Source of the DNA: Paenibacillus sp. sptzw28
GTDB taxonomy: Bacteria; Bacillota; Bacilli; Paenibacillales; Paenibacillaceae
DNA: 64,000 bases
Direction: 5' to 3'
Assembly: GCF_019550795.1 (NCBI RefSeq)
Contig: NZ_CP080545.1
Location: forward strand, 4,188,001-4,252,000
Shown one piece after another: positions 57,080 to 64,000 of this stretch. A program made the position numbers and the translations under genes. Position 1 is the first letter of the stretch, and each line of letters starts with the position of its first letter. The notes beneath the pieces are model-generated. The model had not been told where the DNA came from, searched no databases, and worked only from the letters and a program-made list of their open reading frames with translations.

Positions 57080-58555
57080 ATGAACCATAACCACACCCGG
57101 ACCCCGCTGTTTAGCGCACTGCGCAGCCATGCGGCTCAAGATCCGGTTCAATTTCATATTCCCGGACATAAAAAAGGTTTGGGAAGCGATCCCGAATTCC
57201 GCAACTTTATCGGCGACAACGCTTTGTCGATCGATCTTATAAATATTGCGCCGCTGGACGACCTCCACCAGCCGACCGGTGTTATCGAGGAAGCGCAGCA
57301 GCTTGCCGCCGATGCATTCGGAGCCGATTATACCTTTTTTTCGGTGCAGGGTACAAGCGGAGCCATTATGACGATGATTCTAACCGTTTGCGCGCCCGGC
57401 GATAAGATCATCGTTCCGCGTAACGTGCACAAATCGATTATGTCGGCCATCATTTTCGCAGGCGCCCGTCCGGTCTTCATCTCGCCGGCGCGCGACACGA
57501 CACTCGGCATCGATCACGGCATTACGACACGTTCGGTGAAGCGTGCCCTTGACAGGCATCCCGACGCCAAAGCCGTTCTTGTTATTAACCCTACTTACTA
57601 CGGCATTTGCGCCGACCTGAAAGAAATCGTCGATCTTGTCCACAGCTGCGATATACCGGTGCTTGTGGACGAAGCCCACGGTGTTCTGATTCATTTTCAC
57701 GAGAAGCTGCCGATGTCCGCTATGCAGGCAGGTGCCGATATGGCGGCCACAAGCGTTCATAAACTCGGAGGCTCCATGACTCAAAGCTCGATACTTAATG
57801 TCCGTAAAGGCCGCATTAACCCGCAGCGGGTTCAGACGATTATCAGTATGCTGACCACGACGTCGACATCTTATATTCTGCTCGCCTCGCTGGACACCTC
57901 ACGCCGGCACTTGGCGCTGCACGGTAAAGATCTCGCTGTGAGAGCACTTGCTCTGGCTCAGTCCGCACGCAGTTTAATTAACGAGATCCCCGGACTTTAC
58001 TGCATCGGCGAAGAAATCCTGGGTGGGGAAGCCACGTTTGATTATGACCCGACCAAGCTGACCATACATGTCAGGCATTTGGGTATTACGGGCTACGAAA
58101 CCGAGAATTGGCTGCGCGATCATTATAACATCGAAGTCGAATTGAGCGATATGTATAACATCCTTGCCCTTGTAACGGCTGGAGATACGCAGGAATCGAT
58201 CGATACGCTGATTAAAGCCCTTCGGGAACTGTCAGCATCGCATTATCAGCTCAACGAAGCGAAAGAGCTGGTCGTCAGAATTCCTGAAATCCCGCAGCTG
58301 TCTCTTACTCCGCGCGACGCCTTTTACGCGGAAACGGAAGTCGTTCCCTTCAAGGAATCGGCCGGACGGATTATTGCCGAATTCATCTATGTTTATCCGC
58401 CGGGAATACCGATCCTGCTGCCGGGGGAAGTCATTACCCAGCCCAATATCGACTATATTGTCGATCATGTAGAGGTCGGCCTTCCGGTGAAGGGACCGGA
58501 AGATCGAAGCATCCAATTCGTTAAGGTAATCGTCGAAGAAACGGCGATCAGCTAA
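57080..58555 (+). CDS. speA: Orn/Lys/Arg decarboxylase, probably arginine decarboxylase
   Basis: PLP-dependent decarboxylase of the aspartate-aminotransferase fold, first step to agmatine and polyamines if it is SpeA. FHIPGHKKG, the substrate-linked QGTSGAIMTMI, VDEAHGVLIHFH and the PLP lysine motif SVHKLGGSMTQSS are present; the C-terminal domain has YPPGIPILLPGE. From the ATG at 57080 it has 491 residues, the SpeA length. The lysine or ornithine alternative (YaaO-like) cannot be excluded. Confidence 0.85.
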   Translation: MNHNHTRTPLFSALRSHAAQDPVQFHIPGHKKGLGSDPEFRNFIGDNALSIDLINIAPLDDLHQPTGVIEEAQQLAADAFGADYTFFSVQGTSGAIMTMILTVCAPGDKIIVPRNVHKSIMSAIIFAGARPVFISPARDTTLGIDHGITTRSVKRALDRHPDAKAVLVINPTYYGICADLKEIVDLVHSCDIPVLVDEAHGVLIHFHEKLPMSAMQAGADMAATSVHKLGGSMTQSSILNVRKGRINPQRVQTIISMLTTTSTSYILLASLDTSRRHLALHGKDLAVRALALAQSARSLINEIPGLYCIGEEILGGEATFDYDPTKLTIHVRHLGITGYETENWLRDHYNIEVELSDMYNILALVTAGDTQESIDTLIKALRELSASHYQLNEAKELVVRIPEIPQLSLTPRDAFYAETEVVPFKESAGRIIAEFIYVYPPGIPILLPGEVITQPNIDYIVDHVEVGLPVKGPEDRSIQFVKVIVEETAIS

Positions 58556-58592
58556 AAAAACGCTTGCTCCGATAAGGTCGGTGCAAGCGTTT
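58556..58592. terminator. Terminator after the decarboxylase
   Basis: AAACGCTTGC / GCAAGCGTTT stem with A- and T-runs, between convergent genes. Confidence 0.8.
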
Positions 58593-58622
58593 CTCTATTT
58601 TGTGCACTTTATCGACCCACTT

Positions 58623-59444
58623 TTAATCTTCAACAACCTTTTGCAGAAAAGCTAACGTTCTTACAAACGCATCCCGCGAAGCTTCAATATGATAGGAAGG
58701 CCGGGTATCATTGAAAAATGCATGCTGAGCGCCTTCATAAATTTGATACTCGAACGATTTGCCGGCTGCCTTCAGCAGTTCCGCCAATGCAGGCACCTGT
58801 TCAGTTATACGCTTGTCGAGCTCCCCGTAAAAGCCGGCAATCGGACACCTGATATCTGGAATAATGTCCTCAGGCGGTTGGCTTCCATAGAAAATAACAG
58901 CTCCGCGCAGCTCGGGGTCCATTGCCGCCAGCATCCCCGATAGACTGCCTCCGAGACAAAAGCCGACGGAAGCCACGCCTTTTCCATATGAATATTCATA
59001 TGTATTTCGCAGCCACGCAGAGGTCGAAATCACCTGACGGACAAATTGTTGAAGCTGGCCGGATAAATTAAAAATTAATTCAAGGGTATCCGCAATCGAC
59101 TGCTGCTTATGATCCGGGAAGCGGGAAAGCGCCTGCTGCCTCTTCTCCGCATCGCGCCAATGAGCCTGCGGCAGCGAGTTCAGAAATTTCTTTGCATCAT
59201 CGATCAGCGCCTGAGCCAGAGGACCCGGACGCGCACCGTCTTTCGCAAATAAATCGGGCGCAAACGCAACATAGCCGGCCTGCGCGATTCGTCTGGAAAT
59301 ATCCTGAATGTGCTCGTCGACACCCCAAATCTCCTGCAGCACAATAACGGAAGGCTGCGGTTCTCTAACTCCGGACAACCGCGCAACGTACCCGCTGTAC
59401 TCTCCATTATCTCCGTATCTGATCCATTCCGTTTGCAAGCTCAT
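58623..59444 (-). CDS. Dienelactone hydrolase family protein
   Basis: Alpha/beta hydrolase of 273 residues from the ATG at 59444 (TGGAGGA 8 bases upstream). Nucleophile elbow GFCLGGSLSG gives a Cys nucleophile; YGELDKRIT and GAQHAFFND supply Asp and His. VLQEIWGVDEHIQDI is typical of the family. True substrate unknown. Confidence 0.9.
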   Translation of the reverse strand: MSLQTEWIRYGDNGEYSGYVARLSGVREPQPSVIVLQEIWGVDEHIQDISRRIAQAGYVAFAPDLFAKDGARPGPLAQALIDDAKKFLNSLPQAHWRDAEKRQQALSRFPDHKQQSIADTLELIFNLSGQLQQFVRQVISTSAWLRNTYEYSYGKGVASVGFCLGGSLSGMLAAMDPELRGAVIFYGSQPPEDIIPDIRCPIAGFYGELDKRITEQVPALAELLKAAGKSFEYQIYEGAQHAFFNDTRPSYHIEASRDAFVRTLAFLQKVVED

Positions 59445-59556
59445 CATCAGTTCCTCCATTTCTAAGAACAGCTAAACTCAAATGCAAGATGCTGCCGGAG
59501 TCATTATTGTCAATCATTACTGGGAATGCTATGATGTTCAAGGGAGGTGGGCGTAA

Positions 59557-59976
59557 GTGAGTCAAAGCGCATACATTAAGTTTGTAGATGGTTCGGTCGT
59601 ACAACGTCTGGACCTCGATGAGGTCAAAGGGCAGCTTGAGCGTTATCGCGAACAAACATCTCGTACCGGCAGACAGCTCGGCTGGGACTACACCGAGGCT
59701 GCTTTTCCATATACGGTGGAGACGAAGCCCGGCGAGGAACAGCGGTGGTTCTATTTGAAAGGAACAAACCCGCAGTACCAGTATATTTTATTCGGTGTCG
59801 GTTCGCAAAACGAAGGTGACCGCGAGGTACCGTTTGTCCAGGTCGTGCTGCCGGAAGGCGCAACCCATGGGGACAAATCCAAGGGCAACGAGCTTTGCAA
59901 ATACCTGGCCAAGAACCTGCAGGCCGAACTTACCATGTTTAATGGAAGAACAATCTATTATAACCCGAGAAAATAA
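59557..59976 (+). CDS. DUF1885-like protein
   Basis: 139 residues from a GTG behind GGGAGG. Conserved-looking segments: AYIKFVDGSVVQRLDLDEVK, GWDYTEAAFPY, RWFYLKGTNPQYQYILFGVG and KGNELCKYLAKNLQAEL. I match it to DUF1885 from memory, at moderate confidence. Cytoplasmic, function unknown. Confidence 0.72.
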   Translation: MSQSAYIKFVDGSVVQRLDLDEVKGQLERYREQTSRTGRQLGWDYTEAAFPYTVETKPGEEQRWFYLKGTNPQYQYILFGVGSQNEGDREVPFVQVVLPEGATHGDKSKGNELCKYLAKNLQAELTMFNGRTIYYNPRK

Positions 59977-60047
59977 CGATACAGCCAAGGTGAAACGGCT
60001 GGCGCCATCCAATAGGCGGCGGAGCGCGTTTCATTCCAGAGATATAT

Positions 60048-60080
60048 AAGAAAGTATAAGCGTGCAACTTATACTTTCTT
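60048..60080. other. Perfect AT-rich inverted repeat
   Basis: A 13-base perfect stem (AAGAAAGTATAAG / CTTATACTTTCTT) with loop CGTGCAA after the DUF1885 gene. It may act as a first terminator stem or mRNA end structure, though its T-run is poor. Confidence 0.5.
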
Positions 60081-60091
60081 ATATTTCAAAT

Positions 60092-60127
60092 AAAACTCCG
60101 GTGACCTGATAGGTTCCCGGAGTTTAT
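60092..60127. terminator. Bidirectional terminator
   Basis: AAACTCCGG / CCGGAGTTT stem with flanking A- and T-rich sequence, between convergent genes. Confidence 0.75.
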
Positions 60128-60141
60128 TTACATTCACACTA

Positions 60142-60465
60142 TTAAGTCTCGGTTCCGTTCTCGCGCTGAGCGATTTCCTCATAAAGGCGCGTTACACGGT
60201 CCCATTCAGCGTCATCTTCAATGCCGACAAGGAATGCTTCGCCATTCTCTTCCTCAATACGGAAAATAACCCCGTCTGCCTCAGGATCGTTACGATCGAG
60301 AAGCACAGCATATACCTGCTCTTCAGATTCAAAAGTGTATACCATGACCATCTCACGTTCTTTGCCTTCTTCGTCGGTAACAAGGAAAACATGCTCTTCG
60401 TGATCATGCCCGCATCCGCAATCATCCCCGCAGTTTTCACCATTCGTATGTTCGTGTTCGCTCAT
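60142..60465 (-). CDS. DUF1292 family protein, YrzB-like
   Basis: 107 residues. A Cys/His-rich start (CGDDCGCGHDHEEH) could bind metal, followed by the acidic DUF1292 core HVFLVTDEEGKEREMVMVYTF and VIFRIEEENGEAFLVGIEDD. Usually found near alaS-yrrK in other genomes; here it stands alone. Confidence 0.88.
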   Translation of the reverse strand: MSEHEHTNGENCGDDCGCGHDHEEHVFLVTDEEGKEREMVMVYTFESEEQVYAVLLDRNDPEADGVIFRIEEENGEAFLVGIEDDAEWDRVTRLYEEIAQRENGTET

Positions 60466-60536
60466 AGGATACCCTCATTTCAATTCGTCTGTAACTTTCA
60501 CTGGTATCGTAACATGGAATACAAGGCATGGTCAAA

Positions 60537-60577
60537 CAAAAGACGCCTCTGCCTGGTTCGGGCTGAGACGTCGCTTA
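60537..60577 (-). terminator. Terminator of the small stalk-domain gene
   Basis: Minus strand GACGTCTC / GAGGCGTC with inner GCC / GGC and TTTTGTTTG after it. Confidence 0.7.
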
Positions 60578-60579
60578 GA

Positions 60580-61149
60580 TCAAGAGGCTTTAGCGGTAAT
60601 TGTCTTTTCCGATACGACTTTCCAATCGTCGGTGCCGCTCAGCTTCATGTAAAACCGGATCGTATATTTGCCTGCCGTGTCAAAGGAATACGTAAAATCA
60701 TCCGTCCGGTACCAGAAGTTATCTTTATCGTTTACTACATTTTTGGTCTGAATAACCGTTTCGTTGCCGCCCGGATCGAAGATCGACACTTTGATAGCGG
60801 AAATATCCGTCAGCAGGTTGTCGACTTGGGCGAACACCTTGAACGTTATTCGATTTCCCTTCACTACATTGCCGAAGATGGTGTTATCCTGAAACAAAAA
60901 CATATGGACGTTTGGCTTGTAAACGGTTACCTGCTTCGTTCCATCGTCCCAAACTACGAGCGCCTGAAGCGTATCGGCTATTTGTCGAACCGTTATATAA
61001 GTTTTTCCGTCCACAGACAGCCCGGCGTTATCCAGCTCGGATCCGTTTACAATGACCCTCACTTTCTGTGCCGCCGAATCGGCGAATATCATCGTACCGC
61101 CCCAGAGTGACATCACCAGCAGTAAGATGAGCAGCCTTCTGAACTTCAT
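60580..61149 (-). CDS. Secreted stalk-domain protein
   Basis: 189 residues with a signal peptide (about 1-23) and a copper-amine-oxidase-N-type domain: VRVIVNGSELDNAGLSVDGKTYITVRQIADTLQA. A C-terminal beta domain (about 90-185) ends in FYMKLSGTDDWKVVSEKTI. Strong GGAGGG site before the ATG. Function unknown; a larger protein with the same domain is encoded at 45147-47111. Confidence 0.82.
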   Translation of the reverse strand: MKFRRLLILLLVMSLWGGTMIFADSAAQKVRVIVNGSELDNAGLSVDGKTYITVRQIADTLQALVVWDDGTKQVTVYKPNVHMFLFQDNTIFGNVVKGNRITFKVFAQVDNLLTDISAIKVSIFDPGGNETVIQTKNVVNDKDNFWYRTDDFTYSFDTAGKYTIRFYMKLSGTDDWKVVSEKTITAKAS

Positions 61150-61293
61150 GGTGGTAACCCTCCATCCCTTTGTCTGGATGTATGGTTATACTCTCCATTC
61201 TGTCCAAAGTTGCGCAAGAGTCCAAAACTTTTCTTACAAACGGTGTCATATGATGCTGAAAGATGCGGTTTCCCGGGAAATCATTCATGAAAA

Positions 61294-61494
61294 TTACAAA
61301 TAAGTGCGCGTCAGTATGCAGGGAACGCCCCTGCCTACAGCTCCAGGCTGCCGCATACTCGCAAGATAACGAAGTCCTCTTGCGCAGGGAGTTTTGCAAA
61401 CCGCGCATGTATCGGATAAGACCAGCTTCAATACAGTACGCTTACGGTCCGATGCTGTCGGTTGTTTCTTCTTGGCCGCTTTACCTTTAGCCAT
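61294..61494 (-). CDS. Small Cys-rich basic protein, unknown
   Basis: 66 residues: a Lys-rich start (AKGKAAKKKQ), then DTCAVCKTPCARGLRYLASM and GVPCILTRTYL. The CxxCxxxC cluster plus a fourth Cys could bind a metal. AGGTG lies about 9 bases before the ATG. Similar small proteins may exist in Paenibacillus, but I cannot name the family. Confidence 0.6.
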   Translation of the reverse strand: MAKGKAAKKKQPTASDRKRTVLKLVLSDTCAVCKTPCARGLRYLASMRQPGAVGRGVPCILTRTYL

Positions 61495-61664
61495 TTCAAT
61501 TGCACCTGCCTCGTCTTCGATCGGTTCATAGCATTCTATGAATGTCGTGACAAATGTGCATCAGCGCATATCCCGGTCAATGGAAATAATAAGCCGTCCT
61601 CTTTCCATTTCAAAAAGGAAGTGATAAATTTGTAACTAACAGCAACGCTTAGGGGGAAGCCCGA

Positions 61665-62408
61665 TTGAACATACAAATGCTCGGGACGGGCAGCGCATTT
61701 GCGAAAAACTATTTCAATACGAATGCACTGTTCTATACGGATAACAAAACGGTCATGCTTGATTGCGGAACAACGGCTTCCCGGTCCTTGAATCAGCTGG
61801 GGAAAACATTCAACCACATCGACGCTCTGCTGATCAGTCATATTCATGCCGATCACATCGGAGGAATGGAAGAATTCGCGTTTCAAATGAAGTTCGTATA
61901 CAATCGCAAGCCGCTGCTTTACATTCCTGAACCGATTGCCGAGACCCTTTGGGAAAACTCGCTCAAGGGAGGATTAATGCAAGATGGGCTGGGTTCGCTT
62001 GAGGATTACTTTGATGTGCGGCTGATTGCCCCCGGCGCTCCGGCTGAGCTTCTGCCGGCATTTACTGTAGAGCCGGTACGAACGCAGCATATTCCGGGCA
62101 AGCCGAGTTTTTCTTATATCATTAATAATTCGTTTTTTTATTCCGCCGATATGAGATTTGACCGGGAACTGCTGGAGGAACTGGTTGAGCGGGGCTGTGA
62201 AACGATTTTTCATGAATGTCAGTTCAGCCCCCCCGGTATCGTGCACACGACGCTGGACGAGCTTCTATCGCTGCCCCGGAGCATACAAGAACGCGTCTGG
62301 CTCATGCATTACGATGATGCGAAGCCGGAGTACGAACAAGCTATCGGCCCAATGCGCTTCGTGGAGCAGCATCAAATGTATTCGTTTAACCGAAAAACAG
62401 CCCGCTGA
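61665..62408 (+). CDS. MBL fold metallo-hydrolase
   Basis: 247 residues with the metal motif SHIHADHIGG, MLGTGSAFAKNYFNTNAL at the start and YSADMRFD further on, similar to ribonuclease Z-like or cyclic-nucleotide hydrolase-like members. The start is TTG behind GGGGGA. Substrate unknown. Confidence 0.85.
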   Translation: MNIQMLGTGSAFAKNYFNTNALFYTDNKTVMLDCGTTASRSLNQLGKTFNHIDALLISHIHADHIGGMEEFAFQMKFVYNRKPLLYIPEPIAETLWENSLKGGLMQDGLGSLEDYFDVRLIAPGAPAELLPAFTVEPVRTQHIPGKPSFSYIINNSFFYSADMRFDRELLEELVERGCETIFHECQFSPPGIVHTTLDELLSLPRSIQERVWLMHYDDAKPEYEQAIGPMRFVEQHQMYSFNRKTAR

Positions 62409-62421
62409 GTGCGGGCTGTTT
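62395..62421. terminator. Terminator overlapping the MBL gene stop
   Basis: AAACAGCCCGC / GCGGGCTGTTT, loop TGAGT containing the stop codon. Confidence 0.8.
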
Positions 62422-62446
62422 CCATGTGAAGGTCGTGTATATGCTC

Positions 62447-62710
62447 TTAGAAATTCGGAAGTTCATCGAGGTTGTTGGCGGGATCTCCGTCCGCATCGCC
62501 GCGGATATATGTCTCGCCATCTCTTCCTTTAAAAGCATTAACGCCGGCGATTTGGCCGGCCTGTACCTCTTGAAGCGCTTGAGTATAGTCGAGAACCCGT
62601 CCTGAGGATGTCTTAAAGGCCTGCAGGTCCCCATCCCCGTTTTTTTGTACAGCCACAAACGACTCGCGAGCCGACTGATTGTTCGGTTGACCTATCTGGT
62701 TCAAATGCAT
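62447..62710 (-). CDS. DUF3892 family protein
   Basis: 87 residues; FVAVQKNGDGDLQAFKTSSGRVLDYTQALQEVQAGQIAGVNAF and the ending GDPANNLDELPNF match DUF3892. Small cytoplasmic protein of unknown role. Confidence 0.85.
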   Translation of the reverse strand: MHLNQIGQPNNQSARESFVAVQKNGDGDLQAFKTSSGRVLDYTQALQEVQAGQIAGVNAFKGRDGETYIRGDADGDPANNLDELPNF

Positions 62711-62785
62711 CTGCCTCCTTTACATCTTCTTGCCGGCATAGCATTCCCCGCGTTCCCTTGAATTATTCTGCAGCAGCTTCAGTAT

Positions 62786-63025
62786 CTACCCGTTTTTGTT
62801 GCGCAGAGGCGGCCGTTGTCCATCCTGCAAGGGTGCGGGAACCATTTGTTTTGAAGAGCCCCGCGAACCATAAACGTCACCCAAAACTGAGCGGCTAAGT
62901 GGATACACATCCGAAGAAACGCTTTCATTGAAGCTGTTGTCAATATGGATCGCGGGTTCGGCCGAACCGATGGCGCACCCGGAACAAACGATCAAGCAAG
63001 CTGCCGCATATATCGCCCTCTTCAA
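62786..63025 (-). CDS. Putative small lipoprotein
   Basis: 79 residues from a TTG at 63025 with AGGGGG about 11 bases upstream. AACLIVCSGCAIG resembles a lipobox. The mature part is Ser/Asp/Pro-rich without recognised motifs. Start and reality are uncertain. Confidence 0.5.
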   Translation of the reverse strand: MKRAIYAAACLIVCSGCAIGSAEPAIHIDNSFNESVSSDVYPLSRSVLGDVYGSRGSSKQMVPAPLQDGQRPPLRNKNG

Positions 63026-63101
63026 GCTGCATCAAGCCCCCTGGTTTAAATCATAACCTTGGAACTATTATGCACCAACATTAAGAAGGGCAAACCTTAC
63101 A

Positions 63102-63401
63102 CTATTCTCTCCTCGCCGGCCCCGCCTCCGGAGGAAGCTTCCGCAGCCATACAAACGCCTCATCATAAGAAATCGTATCCCTGATTACCATTCGGGCAGC
63201 GTACACGCAAACCGTGATCACGATACCGAACAAACCGACCAGCCAAACAGCCAAGAAAGCAGCTTCTCTAAGGATACAAACTCCCCCCGCATTCTCATTT
63301 AACGTACAATATGCGGGTATCGGCCCAAATAGTATCGGTGGTCTCATATCGAAAAAAGTATTGACTTCAATTTTTCTATTTGATATATTATTACTTGTCA
63401 C
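63102..63401 (-). CDS. Possible small membrane protein
   Basis: The open frame encodes one clear membrane helix (FLAVWLVGLFGIVITVCVYAA) and a short charged tail (TISYDEAFVWLRKLPPEAG). The given GTG start overlaps the tRNA promoter and has no ribosome site; a GGGGGGAG occurs near 63290 but no standard start codon follows it in frame. The true gene, if real, is probably shorter. Confidence 0.35.
   Translation of the reverse strand: MTSNNISNRKIEVNTFFDMRPPILFGPIPAYCTLNENAGGVCILREAAFLAVWLVGLFGIVITVCVYAARMVIRDTISYDEAFVWLRKLPPEAGPARRE
63361..63389 (+). promoter_or_regulatory. Promoter of tRNA-Val
   Basis: TTGACT, 17 bases, TATATT, ending 29 bases before the tRNA. Confidence 0.75.
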
Positions 63402-63418
63402 TAACGAAACTTTTTTGT

Positions 63419-63494
63419 GATCTGATAGCTCAGCTGGGAGAGCACCATCTTGACAGGGTGGGGGTCACAGGTTCGAACCCTGTTCAGATCACCA
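63419..63494 (+). tRNA. tRNA-Val (GAC)
   Basis: 76 bases including CCA. Acceptor GATCTGA / TCAGATC, D arm GCTC / GAGC, anticodon stem CCATC / GGTGG with loop TTGACAG (anticodon GAC), T arm ACAGG / CCTGT around TTCGAAC. All stems pair, with one G-T. Confidence 0.95.
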
Positions 63495-63507
63495 TAATAC
63501 AAACGCC

Positions 63508-63537
63508 GAAAGCCTTCGTAATCGAGGCTTTTTTTGT
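63508..63537 (+). terminator. Terminator after tRNA-Val
   Basis: AAAGCCT-TCG / CGA-GGCTTT stem with a 4-base loop followed by a T-run. Confidence 0.75.
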
Positions 63538-63630
63538 TGTCTGTCCATCCCCTTCTTGCAGTACGACCATTGAATAAATAGCTCCGGATTGCGCCACCTT
63601 ATCGGTATCACACCAGTGGAGGTATTTTTA

Positions 63631-63906
63631 ATGATCGGGATGAAGGTTAGATATGAAATCGGAGCTGTTAATTTAAAGATAAGCAATGTTACGCCAAGGG
63701 ATGCGGAGAGCTACGTCCTTCTTACGGCTGCAGACGAAGCGAGCAATGAGATTGTGTTTGCTCTCTCGCATGAACAGGCAGAACATCTTGAGACTGAGCT
63801 TTACGAGGCAAACCGCCGATGGAAAGAACATTCTGCAACCACGAGATTTTCGCTTACCGATGGGAGAGAGCCGGAAGTCGAGGAAAATCCGGATCCAACG
63901 CATTGA
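63631..63906 (+). CDS. Protein of unknown function
   Basis: 91 residues from the ATG at 63631, 8 bases after GGAGGT. A soluble protein with alternating beta-like segments, acidic C-terminus (PEVEENPDPTH) and a central helix SHEQAEHLETELYEANRRW. No motif recognised. Confidence 0.65.
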   Translation: MIGMKVRYEIGAVNLKISNVTPRDAESYVLLTAADEASNEIVFALSHEQAEHLETELYEANRRWKEHSATTRFSLTDGREPEVEENPDPTH

Positions 63907-64000
63907 ATTTCTGATTGATCAAACGATAGGCCCGGTACTAAGCCGCCGCAAGTCAGCTGCTGAACCGGGTCTTCGAGCTTTTCTCTTCCACCGCAACATT

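Noticed and set aside
63907..64000. Terminator-like CCCGGT / ACCGGG at the right edge
   Set aside because: Six-base stem with a long loop, no clear T-run directly after; too weak to list.

Overview
The window reads as chromosome of an endospore-forming member of the Bacillota, most likely a Paenibacillaceae-type bacterium. It holds spo0A, spoIVB and the complete spoIIIA operon (AA to AH) in the gene order known from Bacillus subtilis. Base composition looks balanced by eye rather than AT-rich, and many genes start with TTG or GTG behind strong Shine-Dalgarno sequences. Family placement is inference from gene content and protein style; no database was searched.

Layout. (1) 1-2500: a YqzF-like protein, a ClpP paralogue paired with an ECF sigma factor, and a DUF6884-like protein. 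(2) 2500-25250: the conserved block read leftwards: spo0A, spoIVB, recN, argR, a membrane-anchored unknown, tlyA, dxs, ispA, xseB, xseA, folD, nusB, a DUF2273/AmaP/Asp23 envelope-stress unit, accC, accB, spoIIIAH to AA and yqhV. (3) 25450-29300: an insertion relative to the B. subtilis order, with two sulfolactate (ComA/ComB) genes, a DUF441 gene and aspartokinase. (4) 29500-35300: the old order resumes with efp, pepP, aroQ, yqhR, yqhQ, a patatin-like gene and mntR. (5) 35400-41700: ccdA, a zinc ABC importer with a Zur-like operator, metG under a T-box, and yidD. (6) 42000-64000: accessory and housekeeping genes: a sugar-oxidoreductase/AraC cassette, secreted stalk-domain proteins, an RND exporter facing an ABC-2/TetR efflux operon, two MFS transporters, an arginine/lysine decarboxylase, a dienelactone hydrolase, several small conserved unknowns and a lone tRNA-Val.

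How the parts work together. Spo0A, SpoIVB (the signal that triggers sigma-K activation) and the SpoIIIA channel components are core sporulation machinery, and the ComA/ComB pair could supply sulfolactate, a known spore solute in Bacillus. Dxs and IspA feed isoprenoids. AccB and AccC start fatty-acid synthesis. RecN, XseA and XseB serve DNA repair. Visible control elements include 0A boxes at spo0A, a Zur-like site at the zinc importer, a T-box at metG, a candidate sigma-E promoter at spoIIIAA and a TetR-type operator pair at the ABC exporter.

The most unusual signal is intergenic. One repeat family (R1) carries two hairpins whose stems are conserved while their loops vary. A second family (R2) ends exactly in the Shine-Dalgarno sequence of the gene behind it: two tandem copies before accB and one before a sugar oxidoreductase. 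Pieces of R2 occur inside one R1 copy and between accC and asp23. A third tandem hairpin repeat lies upstream of the decarboxylase. No CRISPR array, prophage or insertion-sequence transposase was seen.
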